64,000 nt of DNA from Antrihabitans spumae (GCF_043944905.1 NZ_JBIMSN010000081.1:1-64000), one strand, 5' to 3'; numbered from the stretch's first letter, positions 16,975-26,103 are shown. Translations and numbers: made by a program. Notes: generated from the letters alone by a model not told the origin.

Positions 16975-19233
16975 TTGGCACTCGCTCGGCACGCGCTGGA
17001 GCGTGCGCGGCTCGTGACCCTGACCGGTACCGGTGGTGTGGGAAAGACCCGGCTCGCTTTCCAACTCGCACGTGACGCGGCACGGGCCTTCGAAGAGGGC
17101 ATCCGGCTGGTGGCTCTGGCCGACGTTCAGGATCCCGCCCTGCTCGGGCACACGGTGAATGCTGCGGTCGGCATCAGGGAAACGTCCTCTCGCTGGCAGT
17201 TGGCAACGCTGGTCGACCATCTGCGAGATCGGCAGATGTTGCTCGTGTTCGACAACTGCGAGCACCTCGTGGACGCTGCCGCAACACTTGTCGACGCTCT
17301 GTTGCGATCGTGTCCACGGTTACGGATCGTGGCGACGAGCAGGCAGGCGCTCAACATCGACGGTGAAGCCTCGGTTTCTGTTCCACCTCTGTCGGTTCCA
17401 CCTCTGTCGACACCACATCCGTACGGGACGCCGAGCCGGGCCGCCATCGCCGAAAGCGAAGCGGTCAGCATGTTCGTCGACCGTGCGCTCGCGGCGGTTC
17501 CGGGCTTCGAATTGAACACCGAAACCGAACCTCAGGTCGTCGAACTGTGCCAGTTGCTCGACGGGATACCACTCGCGATCGAGCTTGCGGCAGTTCGTCT
17601 TCGGGTGTTGCCACTGTCCGAACTACTGGCCCGAATGGGGGATCGTTACCGTCTGCTCACGCACGGTAGCCGCACCGCGCCGGCACGGCATCAGACGCTG
17701 CGAGCATCGATCGACTGGACTTTCGATCTCTGTTCGCCGGAAGAGCAGCTGCTGTGGAGCAGGCTCGCGGTGTTCACGGGCGGATTCGACCTCGCTGCTG
17801 CCGAAGCGGTGACATCCGGCGGAGCCATCGAACGTGACGCGGTGCTCGATCTCGTGTCGGGACTCGTCGACAAATCGATCCTGACCCGCGTGGCGGAAGC
17901 CCGTGAGCCGCGGTATCAGATTCTGGAGACCATTCGGCAGTACGGAGCGGAACGGCTCGACGAGGCCGAATCGGACGAGTTGGAACGTCGTCATCGGCAG
18001 TGGTTCGTCGCGCTTGCAACGCGTGCCGACGAAGACTGGTCGGGTCCCCGTCAAGCGCAGTGGTTGGAGCGGTTGCGCTGGGAGCATGCGAATCTGCGAA
18101 CTGCCCTCAATTCGTGTCTGGCGAACGATGCGCAGAGTGGCTTGCGGCTGGTCTGGTCCATTGAAAACTATTGGTTGGCAAGGGGATTTCTGGCAGAGGC
18201 GCGGCAGTGGCTCGACGAGCTCAGTGCGGCGGCGATGGAACCGACCGTCGATCGCGGACGGGGTCTGCGGCTCAGTGCCTGGCTCGCCGTATTGCAAGGT
18301 GACCAGGACGTCGTCCCTGTCCTTCTCGAGCAAGCAGAGGAGATCGCGACTCACACCCGCGACGGTGTTCTCGCAGCCTTCGTTGCCCAGACCTGGGGGC
18401 TGAGTGCGCTGTTTCGCGGCGATCTACCCTTCGCCGTCGAGCGTGTCGAGGACGCCGTAGCGACCTTTGCGAAGCTGGGACACCGCAACGGCGAGATTCA
18501 CTCGACGTTCGAAGTCGGCCTCGCACTGAGCTTCTCCGGGGAGACCGAGAGCGCGGCACGGTGGCATCGCCGGTGCAACGACCTCACCACGGCGATGGGT
18601 GAATCGTGGTGGCGTTCCTTCTCGCTGTGGGCATACGGAATCGACAAGTTGCGCCAGGGTGATGTCGCCGCGGCGCTCGAGTTGGAGCGCGAAAGCCTGG
18701 TTCTGAAAAGGCAATTGGGTGACCAGCTCGGCATAGCCGTCTGCCTGGAGGCTATGTCCTGGATCGCGGCGTCCGACGGCGACGTCGATCGTGCCGCTAG
18801 GTTGCTCGGGGCGGCCGACGCTCTACTCCGCCAGGTCGGCATGCCGCTCGAAGGTATTCAGCGGCTGTGGGCGTTTCATTTGCAGTGGGAGGACACCGTA
18901 CGGCGCCGAGCGTCGGAACACGGGTTTCGCGTCGCGTACGCGTCGGGCGCTGCCATGTCCGCGGATGCGGCAGCCGCGTTCGCCCTTCGAGAGACGCCCG
19001 AATCGGCACCGGACGAACCGGATAACGAGCTCGCGGCCTTGACGAAGAGGGAACGAGAAGTAGGCGATCTTGTGTCTCGCGGCCTGACCAACCGGGAAAT
19101 AGCTGCGTCGCTGGTGATTTCGGTTCGCACCGCGGAGAAGCACGTCGATCGGATCATGTCCAAGCTTGGGCTCGCGAACCGGACGCAGATCGCAGCGTGG
19201 GTCACGAGTCGTGGCGGCGGCAAAAGCTCATAG
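16975..19233 (+). CDS. LuxR-family regulator with N-terminal ATPase (LAL/MalT-like)
   Basis: A 752-residue regulator as called from TTG. The P-loop GTGGVGKTRLA is near residue 18, the Walker B-like LLVFDNCEHL near 90, and ATSRQALNIDGE follows. The middle is a TPR-like helical region (about 350-640). The C-terminus holds a LuxR HTH: LTKREREVGDLVSRGLTNREIA, then VRTAEKHVDRIMSKLG. Conserved family sequence (LPLELTRFIGRRHEL) continues upstream of the TTG to about 16926, so the true start is probably earlier. No ATG/GTG is available before an in-frame TAA at 16915. A 15-bp tandem repeat at 17380-17409 encodes a duplicated VPPLS. It likely controls flanking operons through the TACGTAG-type repeats. 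Confidence 0.88.
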   Translation: MALARHALERARLVTLTGTGGVGKTRLAFQLARDAARAFEEGIRLVALADVQDPALLGHTVNAAVGIRETSSRWQLATLVDHLRDRQMLLVFDNCEHLVDAAATLVDALLRSCPRLRIVATSRQALNIDGEASVSVPPLSVPPLSTPHPYGTPSRAAIAESEAVSMFVDRALAAVPGFELNTETEPQVVELCQLLDGIPLAIELAAVRLRVLPLSELLARMGDRYRLLTHGSRTAPARHQTLRASIDWTFDLCSPEEQLLWSRLAVFTGGFDLAAAEAVTSGGAIERDAVLDLVSGLVDKSILTRVAEAREPRYQILETIRQYGAERLDEAESDELERRHRQWFVALATRADEDWSGPRQAQWLERLRWEHANLRTALNSCLANDAQSGLRLVWSIENYWLARGFLAEARQWLDELSAAAMEPTVDRGRGLRLSAWLAVLQGDQDVVPVLLEQAEEIATHTRDGVLAAFVAQTWGLSALFRGDLPFAVERVEDAVATFAKLGHRNGEIHSTFEVGLALSFSGETESAARWHRRCNDLTTAMGESWWRSFSLWAYGIDKLRQGDVAAALELERESLVLKRQLGDQLGIAVCLEAMSWIAASDGDVDRAARLLGAADALLRQVGMPLEGIQRLWAFHLQWEDTVRRRASEHGFRVAYASGAAMSADAAAAFALRETPESAPDEPDNELAALTKREREVGDLVSRGLTNREIAASLVISVRTAEKHVDRIMSKLGLANRTQIAAWVTSRGGGKSS

Positions 19234-19235
19234 CG

Positions 19236-19384
19236 CATACCGATCAGTATGTAGCGAGTTGGCTTCGTCGTAGTTACGTACGTAGCGAACGCCACGAAAT
19301 GCGTAGTTACACGAATAGACCGGCTGGAAGTGTCGGAAGTAGCCTCGATATCAATCCACTACATACCGGCTAGACAGTATGTAG
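19236..19384. promoter_or_regulatory. repeat-rich control region upstream of the GMC oxidoreductase
   Basis: The gap between 19233 and 19410 holds several related elements. CATAC/GTATG are paired across a 6-base spacer at 19236-19251. CGTAGTTAC occurs at 19269-19277 and again at 19302-19310, three helical turns apart. TACGTACGTA (palindrome) is at 19275-19284. CTACATAC at 19359-19366 is mirrored by GTATGTAG at 19377-19384. Similar ATACGTAGT repeats precede the operon at 12319. Binding by the neighbouring LuxR-type protein is the simplest explanation but is inferred. Confidence 0.5.
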
Positions 19385-19409
19385 CTGCTTTCGAGAGAGG
19401 GATCGCTCC

Positions 19410-20933
19410 ATGAGTACCTACGACTTCATCATCGTCGGCGGCGGAACCGCCGGGTGTGTTGTGGCAGGCCGACTCAGCGAAGACCCCGCAGTCCAGGTTC
19501 TGTTGCTCGAAGCTGGTGGCACGGACCGCCGGGCCGACATCGAGGCACCGGGAGCATGGCCGAGTCTGGCTGGCAGCGACGCAGATTGGGGTTACACGAC
19601 CGTTCCGCAGGACACGCTCGGCCGCACCGTTCCTGCGACGCGCGGCCGAGTTCTCGGAGGATCGGGTTCGATCAACGTCATGGCGCACCTGCGCGGCCAC
19701 CGACTCGATTACGACGGTTGGGCGGCGGCGGGCGCCACCGGCTGGGATTACGAATCGATTCTTCCGTACTTCGTCCGTTCCGAGGATGCACCGCACGGCG
19801 ACCCGCGGTTTCGCGGCCGCGGCGGGCCGCTCACGCCGCGTCCCATCGAATCTCCACACCCGCTGTCCCTGGCCCACGTCGAGGCTGCAAGGGCGGTCGG
19901 TCACGTAGTGTCGCAGGACCTCAACGGACCCGAGTTGCTCGGGGCCGGATGTCACGATCTGCTGATCGCGGCCGGTGTGCGGCAGAGCACGGCGACGGCG
20001 TACCTGCGGCCCGCGCTCGACCGTCCGAACTTGACGGTTCGTACCGGTGCGGACGTTGCCGGCCTCGTGGTGACGGGTGGCCGTTGCACCGGCGTCCGGT
20101 ACACCTGGGACGGTCGGGCGATCACGGATTCTGTTGCGAGCGAGGTAGTTCTGTGCGCCGGGGCGGTGGCTACGCCGCGCTTGCTCATGCTCTCCGGCAT
20201 CGGCCGTGCCGTCGAGCTAGAGGACCTCGGGATCGGGACTGTCGTCGATTCGGCCGAAGTTGGACGCAACCTGCAAGACCACATTCTGCTCGCCGGCGTC
20301 CGGATGCGTGCCGATCGACCGCTGCCCGCGCCGAGCGGCAACTACGCCGAGTCGACATTGTTCATGAAAACCGATGCGGCGCAGACTCGGTGCGAGTTGC
20401 AGATCGTCCAGATCCAGGTCGACTATCACCTGCCGTGGCAGCAGGCCGTGCCGAACGGCTTCACCTTCGGGATCGGCCACATGCGGCCACGTAGTCGCGG
20501 AACGGTCCGCCTCGCATCGGCCGATCCGGCACGGGCACCACTGATCGACCCGCGCTATCTGAGCGACGACTACGACATGGGTCAGCTCATTGCCGGAATC
20601 GAGGCGGTCGATGGCCTCGCGCGGTCGGGCGCATTCGACGAGTGGGGCGGAGACTGCGAGACAACGGATTTGCTGCAACTTGACCGGCCGCAACTGGAAC
20701 AGGCCGTTCGTGAGTCGGTCAGCAGCTTCTTTCATCTTTCCGGTACGTGCCGGATGGGTGCGGATGCCGATGCGGTCGTCGATCCGCAGCTGCGTGTGAA
20801 CGGTGTCGCCGGCTTGCGTGTCGCGGATGCCTCGGTGATGCCGAGCATCGTCTCGGCGAACACGAATGCAGCGACGGTACTGATCGGCGAAGTAGCCGCG
20901 GACCTGCTCCGCGGTGAACTCCGCCCGCACTAG
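19410..20933 (+). CDS. GMC-family FAD oxidoreductase (choline/alcohol dehydrogenase-like)
   Basis: A 507-residue glucose-methanol-choline oxidoreductase that oxidises an alcohol to an aldehyde with FAD. The ADP-binding motif is IIVGGGTAGCVVAGRLSE at residues 7-24, followed by LLLEAGG. The GMC signature GRVLGGSGSINVM is near residue 83. AGAVATPRLLMLSGIG and VGRNLQDH are present. The C-terminus has the catalytic His in SSFFHLSGTCRMG and the late Asn in VSANTNAATV. GAGAGGGA precedes the ATG. It stands alone between the LuxR-type regulator and the third operon and could make an aldehyde for the two dehydrogenases nearby. Confidence 0.94.
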   Translation: MSTYDFIIVGGGTAGCVVAGRLSEDPAVQVLLLEAGGTDRRADIEAPGAWPSLAGSDADWGYTTVPQDTLGRTVPATRGRVLGGSGSINVMAHLRGHRLDYDGWAAAGATGWDYESILPYFVRSEDAPHGDPRFRGRGGPLTPRPIESPHPLSLAHVEAARAVGHVVSQDLNGPELLGAGCHDLLIAAGVRQSTATAYLRPALDRPNLTVRTGADVAGLVVTGGRCTGVRYTWDGRAITDSVASEVVLCAGAVATPRLLMLSGIGRAVELEDLGIGTVVDSAEVGRNLQDHILLAGVRMRADRPLPAPSGNYAESTLFMKTDAAQTRCELQIVQIQVDYHLPWQQAVPNGFTFGIGHMRPRSRGTVRLASADPARAPLIDPRYLSDDYDMGQLIAGIEAVDGLARSGAFDEWGGDCETTDLLQLDRPQLEQAVRESVSSFFHLSGTCRMGADADAVVDPQLRVNGVAGLRVADASVMPSIVSANTNAATVLIGEVAADLLRGELRPH

Positions 20934-20980
20934 ACAGCCACGATGCTGCGGCACTCGATGTCTCGTCGCGCCTGACAAAT

Positions 20981-20994
20981 ACCAACTGGTCGGA
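20981..20994. promoter_or_regulatory. fourth copy of the TetR-type operator
   Basis: ACCAACTGGTCGGA fits the consensus ACCRACTNGTYGGA defined by the copies at 7195, 7418 and 11365. It lies 24 bases upstream of the luciferase-like gene at 21018, placing that operon in the probable TetR regulon. Confidence 0.6.
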
Positions 20995-21017
20995 ATGACT
21001 GAATCGAAGGAGCGGAT

Positions 21018-22142
21018 ATGCACACAGGATTGACTCTCGTTTTCCAGAACTTGGACGGAAAGCTGACCGACGAAGAGGCCTTTCGGCACGAACTTGACCT
21101 GGCTCTGCGTGCGGAAGGGGTCGGCTTCGATTCGGCGTGGACACCTGAACACCACTTCACCGCCTACGGCATGACTCCCGATGTGCCGCAGTTTCTTTCG
21201 TGGTTGGCCGCCAAGACGTCCACCATCAAGCTCGGCACAATGGTCTCCGTACTGCCGTGGCAGGATCCGGTCAGAGTCGCAGAGGGCTTCTGCCTGCTGG
21301 ATCATCTGTCGGAAGGCCGGGCCGTGGTGGGAATCGGTCGGGGACTCGGACGCGTCGAGTTCGACGGGTTCCGCGTCGAAATGGGGCAGTCGCGAAAGCT
21401 TTTCGCGGAATACGCAGAGGCGATCCTCAACGGGTTCGAGTCCGGAGTGATGGAGTACGACGGCGAGCTCTACAAGCAGCCCGCGATGGAACTTCGTCCG
21501 GCACCGTATGCATCGTTTCGCGGTCGCACGTTCGCATCGGCGGTGTCACCCCAGTCGATCGACCTGATGGCGAGCCTCGAGGTCGGACTGATGGTGATTG
21601 CGCAAAAGCCATGGGACAAAGCGGAAGCCGAGATGAAGGCGTATCGGAACCGCTACCTGGAGATCAACGGTGAGGAGCCTGCGAAGCCCGTGCTGTGTGT
21701 GTTCGTCGGCGTCGGCGAAACCGAGGCCGAGGCGCAACAGATGCGAGATGTCTATCTGAAGCGATATGCCGAATCCACCGTCCAACACTACGAATTCGAC
21801 AACGTCGGATTCGCGAAGATCGAGGGATACGAGTACTACGCCGGATTGAGCCGCAACATCGAGAAGCACGGTGTCGAGGGCTTCTGCGATTTCCTGGCAG
21901 ACCTGCAGGTATGGGGCACGCCGGATCAGGTTGTGTCCCGGATCCTCGACTATGTCGAACGCCTCGACGCCGGTGCCGTCCTTGTCGCCCCCTCGTTCGG
22001 CGGGATGGCGCCCGAGGTCGCTCGGCGCAACTTCGAACTGCTTGCGGCTGAGGTTCTTCCGCGCCTGCAGGCACACAACGTCGGCGGCGACATCGGCGTT
22101 CGGCACGGCGTCGAAACGCGCGAACTACACACCCTGTCCTGA
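21018..22142 (+). CDS. luciferase-like (LLM class) flavin-dependent monooxygenase
   Basis: A 374-residue LLM-class flavin enzyme. Segments include FQNLDGKLTDEEA, DSAWTPEHHFTAYG, TIKLGTMVSVLPWQDPVRVAE, LDHLSEGRAVVGIGRGLGR, FASAVSPQS and a C-terminal GTPDQVVSRI. GAAGGAGCGG lies before the ATG. It heads an operon with a CoA-acylating aldehyde dehydrogenase, a thiolase and ribBA, and has a copy of the TetR-type operator in its promoter. It would need reduced FMN from the reductase at 10709, as no reductase is in its own operon. Confidence 0.92.
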   Translation: MHTGLTLVFQNLDGKLTDEEAFRHELDLALRAEGVGFDSAWTPEHHFTAYGMTPDVPQFLSWLAAKTSTIKLGTMVSVLPWQDPVRVAEGFCLLDHLSEGRAVVGIGRGLGRVEFDGFRVEMGQSRKLFAEYAEAILNGFESGVMEYDGELYKQPAMELRPAPYASFRGRTFASAVSPQSIDLMASLEVGLMVIAQKPWDKAEAEMKAYRNRYLEINGEEPAKPVLCVFVGVGETEAEAQQMRDVYLKRYAESTVQHYEFDNVGFAKIEGYEYYAGLSRNIEKHGVEGFCDFLADLQVWGTPDQVVSRILDYVERLDAGAVLVAPSFGGMAPEVARRNFELLAAEVLPRLQAHNVGGDIGVRHGVETRELHTLS

Positions 22143-22167
22143 GAACTTTCGAGAAAGAGGTACTGAC

Positions 22168-23634
22168 ATGACGACAACCGAACTGAAACCATCTGCCGAG
22201 AACCTGATCGACGGCCGCTGGGTGCCGGGATCCGGAAGCGATGCGATCGAGGTGTTCAACCCGGCGACCGGCGAGAAGATCACCGATCTGCAACCCGCGA
22301 CCATCGAGGATGCCGAAACTGCAATTGCGGCCGCATCGCGTGCATTCGTCGACTGGGCAGCGCGACCGCTCGGCGAACGAGTGCGAGTCCTGTACCGGAT
22401 GAAGACGATTATCGAACAGAACGCCGAGAACCTGGCGCGAACGATCACACTCGACCAGGGCAAGTTGCTGGACGAGGCCCGCGGAGAGGTCGCTCGTGCG
22501 CTCGATTTCCTCGAGACCGCACTTGCTGCGCCGATGCTCTATCACGGTCAGAACATCAACGTGACAACGGGACTCGATGCCCGCCGCGTGCGCGAGCCGC
22601 TGGGAGTATGCGTCGCGGTGACGCCATCCAACTTTCCCGTGATGAACACCGTGCAGTTCTCCGCGTGGGCCCTCGTTACCGGGAATGCGTTGATCATCAA
22701 AGCATCCGAGCAGGATCCGCTCGCGTCGACCGCAGCGATTCGACTGCTACAGCAGGCAGGCCTCCCGGCAGGTGTGCTGACCTTGCTGCATGGCCGCGCA
22801 GATGTGGTGAAGCACTTGATTTCCCACCCGTCGGTGGTAGCGGTGTCCTGCATCACCTCGTCACCAACGGCAAAGGCCATCTACGAGGCAGCGGCCGCGG
22901 CCGGAAAACGTGTGCAGGCCAACGGCGGTGCCAAGAACCCGATCGTCGTCGCTCCCGACGCCGATCTGGACAAGGCGGCCGCAGGCATCATCTCGTCGTC
23001 GTACGGAATGGCCGGGCAGCGATGCCTGGCAGGCAGCAGGGTCGTAGTGATCGGTGACGTCTACGACGAACTGCTGGAACGCGTTGTCGCCATTGCCAAT
23101 CAGATCATCGTCGGCAACGGCCTGGATGACGACGTGACGATGGGCCCTGTGGTGAGCGCGGCAAGCAAGGAGCGAATCCTCGGCGCACTGGCGGAAGCCG
23201 AAAAGCTCGGTGCGACATTTGTACTCGACGGCCGGAACGTGAAGCCGTCCGGCGGCGCGGAGACGGAGAACGGCTACTTCATCGGACCCACAATTGTTGC
23301 GGGTCTCGATCCCGCACACCCGGTCGAGCGGATGGAGTTGTTCGGACCGGTCATCAACTTCCACCGCGTCGAGTCGTTCGACGCTGCGATCGCGCTCGCC
23401 AACGACACCGAATTCGGAAACGCTGCATCGATTTTCACACAGTCGGGTGCGGTGGCCGCTGCCTTCGAACGCCGGGTCCGCGCGGGCAACGTCGGCATCA
23501 ACTCGTTCCCAGCGCCGCCGGCCAACGTAACCATGGGTGGCTACGGCGCATCGTTCTACGGCGATATGCATGTTTGCGGCGATGCTCCGCTGGCCTTCTA
23601 CACCGATCAGAAGCTGGTGGTATCGAGGTGGTGA
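22168..23634 (+). CDS. mmsA: CoA-acylating aldehyde dehydrogenase (methylmalonate-semialdehyde dehydrogenase type)
   Basis: A 488-residue ALDH of the MmsA/IolA subgroup, which converts a semialdehyde and CoA to an acyl-CoA. Hallmarks are LIDGRWVPGSG, the FNPATGE start, CVAVTPSNFPVM, a SEQDPLAS segment, SCITSSPTAKAIY in place of the usual VGST, and QANGGAKNPIVVAPDA. The nucleophile Cys is in GMAGQRCLAGSR. The C-terminus has GNAASIFTQSG and NVGINSFPAPPA. The start is 25 bases after the monooxygenase, and the stop overlaps the thiolase start (GTGA). The symbol reflects family resemblance. The aldehyde processed here is unknown. Confidence 0.88.
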   Translation: MTTTELKPSAENLIDGRWVPGSGSDAIEVFNPATGEKITDLQPATIEDAETAIAAASRAFVDWAARPLGERVRVLYRMKTIIEQNAENLARTITLDQGKLLDEARGEVARALDFLETALAAPMLYHGQNINVTTGLDARRVREPLGVCVAVTPSNFPVMNTVQFSAWALVTGNALIIKASEQDPLASTAAIRLLQQAGLPAGVLTLLHGRADVVKHLISHPSVVAVSCITSSPTAKAIYEAAAAAGKRVQANGGAKNPIVVAPDADLDKAAAGIISSSYGMAGQRCLAGSRVVVIGDVYDELLERVVAIANQIIVGNGLDDDVTMGPVVSAASKERILGALAEAEKLGATFVLDGRNVKPSGGAETENGYFIGPTIVAGLDPAHPVERMELFGPVINFHRVESFDAAIALANDTEFGNAASIFTQSGAVAAAFERRVRAGNVGINSFPAPPANVTMGGYGASFYGDMHVCGDAPLAFYTDQKLVVSRW

Positions 23635-24812
23635 GTCCTGCGCTCGTCATCGATGCGGTGCGGTCGCCGATGGGTCGGGGCCGTCCGGGCGGATCGTTGG
23701 CCGACGTTCATCCCGTCGAGCTTCTGGCCCAGGTTGTTTCCGCGCTGGTCGAGCGGTCGGGGGTCGATCCGTCCGATGTCGACGACCTGCTCGTCGGCTG
23801 CGTCACACAGTCGTCGGAGCAATCGGGCAACGTGGGCCGGATGGCGTGGCTGGCTGCGGGTCTGCCCGAGCACGTTCCGTCGGTCACGATCGAGCGCAAA
23901 TGCGGATCTGGTCAGCAGGCAGTGCAATTCGCTGCTCAGGGGGTGATGGCGGGGTCCTACGACATCGTCATCGCAGCTGGGGTCGAGTCGATGAGTCGGG
24001 TGGCGATCGGATCGAATCGACAAGGCGCCGACAGCTACGGTCCGTCTGTGCAGCAACGGTATTCGCCGGGTCTGCTGCCGCAGGGTGTCGCCGCCGAGCT
24101 CGTCGCACAGCGCTGGGGTATCGACCGTACGCAGCTCGACGAGTTCGCGGCACGCTCACACGAATTGGCGCACGCCGCGGACTCGTCGGGTGCGTTCGAG
24201 CGCGAGATCGTGCCCATCCACGCGCCAGGCCGAGTTGTGGAGCGGGACGAAACAATTCGGCCAGGCAGCAACGTCGACTCCCTTCGCGAACTGCGCCCTG
24301 CCTTCCGGACCGACGAGTACGCCGACCGCTTTCCCGAACTGGACTGGCAGCTCACCGCCGCAAGCTCGTCACAGCTGACCGATGGTGCGAGTGCGGCGTT
24401 GATCGCCAGTGAGCGGGCCGCCGAACGTATGGGCTGGCAAGCGCGGGCACGGTTTCGGGGGTTCTACGCGTGCGGTGACGATCCGTTGCTGATGTTGACG
24501 GCCCCGATAGCGGCAACGCGGAAGATCTTGCAACGCATCGGCTCGAGTGTCGAGGAGATCGACCATTTCGAGGTCAACGAAGCGTTCGCATCGGTTCCGC
24601 TTGCCTGGCAGCTGGAGTTGGGCGCAGACAGCGCTCGGCTGAATCCGCGAGGGGGAGCGATTGCGCTGGGCCATCCGCTCGGCGCGACGGGATGTCGGTT
24701 GCTGACCACGATGCTGCACGCGATGGAGGACGCCGACCACCGGCTCGGATTGCAGACGGTGTGCGAGGCAGGCGGAATGGCAAATGCCCTTGTGTTGGAG
24801 AGAGATCGGTAA
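23631..24812 (+). CDS. thiolase (acetyl-CoA acyltransferase)
   Basis: A 393-residue thiolase that cleaves a 3-ketoacyl-CoA to acetyl-CoA (or a related acyl-CoA) plus a shortened acyl-CoA. The acylated Cys is in ERKCGSGQQAV near residue 87. The second domain has the HFEVNEAFASVPLAW helix, the catalytic His in GHPLGATG, and the second Cys in VCEAGGMANA. It starts at GTG within the stop of the aldehyde dehydrogenase. It gives the third operon a beta-oxidation end step and complements the dehydrogenases, MaoC and SDR in the minus operon. Confidence 0.94.
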   Translation: MSPALVIDAVRSPMGRGRPGGSLADVHPVELLAQVVSALVERSGVDPSDVDDLLVGCVTQSSEQSGNVGRMAWLAAGLPEHVPSVTIERKCGSGQQAVQFAAQGVMAGSYDIVIAAGVESMSRVAIGSNRQGADSYGPSVQQRYSPGLLPQGVAAELVAQRWGIDRTQLDEFAARSHELAHAADSSGAFEREIVPIHAPGRVVERDETIRPGSNVDSLRELRPAFRTDEYADRFPELDWQLTAASSSQLTDGASAALIASERAAERMGWQARARFRGFYACGDDPLLMLTAPIAATRKILQRIGSSVEEIDHFEVNEAFASVPLAWQLELGADSARLNPRGGAIALGHPLGATGCRLLTTMLHAMEDADHRLGLQTVCEAGGMANALVLERDR

Positions 24813-24821
24813 GGAGTTGCA

Positions 24822-26060
24822 ATGAGCACGGTCGAGTTCGACAGCGTGGCGCGGGCGATCGCAGACATCGCCGCGGGCAAAGCGGTGGTCGTCGTCGATG
24901 ACGAGAATCGCGAGAACGAAGGCGACATCATCTTCGCGGCCGAGAAGGCGACACCGGAGTTGATGGCCTTCACGATTCGTCATTCGAGCGGGGTGATCTG
25001 TGTCCCGATGACGGGCGAACTCCTCGACCGTCTCGACATCCCACTGATGACGCCGCACAACCAAGATCCGCTGCGCACGGCGTACACGGTCTCGGTGGAT
25101 GCGCGCGTTGGCGTCAGCACGGGCATCTCGGTAGCAGACCGGGCGCGTACTGCCCAGGTGCTCGCCGATCCTGGTGCGATGCCAGGGGACCTGTCGCGGC
25201 CGGGTCACGTATTCCCGCTGCGGTATCGCGACGGCGGTGTGCTGGTGCGGCGTGGCCACACCGAGGCCGCAGTCGATCTCGCGACATTGGCCGGCCTCCG
25301 ACCTGCGGGAGTGCTCGTCGAGTTGGTCAACGACGACGGTTCCATGAAGCGCACACCCGAACTGCGACGTTTCGCCGATACCCATGGGCTGGCGATGATT
25401 TCGATCGATGCCCTTGTGCAGTATCGCCGTCGCCACGAGGTCTTGGTCGAACGGGTGGCAGAAACGTACTTGCCGACGAAGACCTGCGATTTCACGGCTT
25501 TCGGGTACCGGGCCTCGTTCGACGAGGGCGAGCACATCGCGCTGGTCCACGGTGACATTTCGGGTGGTGCGCCGGTGTTGACGCGGGTGCATTCGGAGTG
25601 TCTGACCGGCGACGTCTTCGGATCGTGTCGATGCGACTGCGGTGCGCAATTGACAGAGGCGATGGAACGGATCGCGATCGAGGGCAGGGGAGTGGTCATC
25701 TACTTGCGCGGCCACGAGGGCCGGGGGATCGGGCTTGCGGCGAAATTGCAGGCCTACCGCCTTCAGGACGCTGGGCGGGACACCGTCGATGCCAACGTGG
25801 AACTCGGCCTGCCCGTCGACTCCCGCCATTACGGTGCGGCGGCGCAAATTCTTCGCGACCTCGGTGTCTCCTCGGTGCGGTTGCTGACCAACAATCCCGA
25901 AAAGGTTGCCAGCCTGGCGGCCATGGGGATAGCCGTCGCTGCCCGGATTCCGTTGACGCCCTTGCCGAACCATCACAACGAGGACTATCTCCGCACCAAG
26001 CGCGAGCGGATGGGGCACGAGATCCCCGAGTTGCGTGGTCGTATCACTGCCCGGCTTTGA
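24822..26060 (+). CDS. ribBA: bifunctional 3,4-dihydroxy-2-butanone-4-phosphate synthase / GTP cyclohydrolase II
   Basis: A 412-residue riboflavin-precursor enzyme. The N-terminal RibB domain (about 1-200) converts ribulose 5-phosphate and carries DDENRENEGDIIFAAE and VSTGISVADRA. The C-terminal RibA domain (about 205-400) opens GTP, with zinc ligands in SECLTGDVFGSCRCDCG, RGHEGRGIGL and LLTNNPEKV. GTAAGGAG lies before the ATG. It is nine bases after the thiolase, so it is co-transcribed with the catabolic genes and presumably boosts FMN supply for the LLM enzymes. A hairpin terminator follows. Confidence 0.95.
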   Translation: MSTVEFDSVARAIADIAAGKAVVVVDDENRENEGDIIFAAEKATPELMAFTIRHSSGVICVPMTGELLDRLDIPLMTPHNQDPLRTAYTVSVDARVGVSTGISVADRARTAQVLADPGAMPGDLSRPGHVFPLRYRDGGVLVRRGHTEAAVDLATLAGLRPAGVLVELVNDDGSMKRTPELRRFADTHGLAMISIDALVQYRRRHEVLVERVAETYLPTKTCDFTAFGYRASFDEGEHIALVHGDISGGAPVLTRVHSECLTGDVFGSCRCDCGAQLTEAMERIAIEGRGVVIYLRGHEGRGIGLAAKLQAYRLQDAGRDTVDANVELGLPVDSRHYGAAAQILRDLGVSSVRLLTNNPEKVASLAAMGIAVAARIPLTPLPNHHNEDYLRTKRERMGHEIPELRGRITARL

Positions 26061-26078
26061 CCGGGCTCCCAAACCCCG

Positions 26079-26103
26079 GTGCGGCGAGGGGATCTCGCCG
26101 CAC
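26079..26103 (+). terminator. hairpin terminator after ribBA
   Basis: GTGCGGCGAG pairs perfectly with CTCGCCGCAC across a five-base loop, 19 bases after the ribBA stop. No T-run follows, which is common for actinobacterial terminators. Confidence 0.6.

Noticed and set aside
17380..17409. 15-bp tandem repeat in the LuxR-type gene
   Set aside because: Two in-frame copies only. It duplicates a short Pro/Leu/Ser linker and needs no special explanation.
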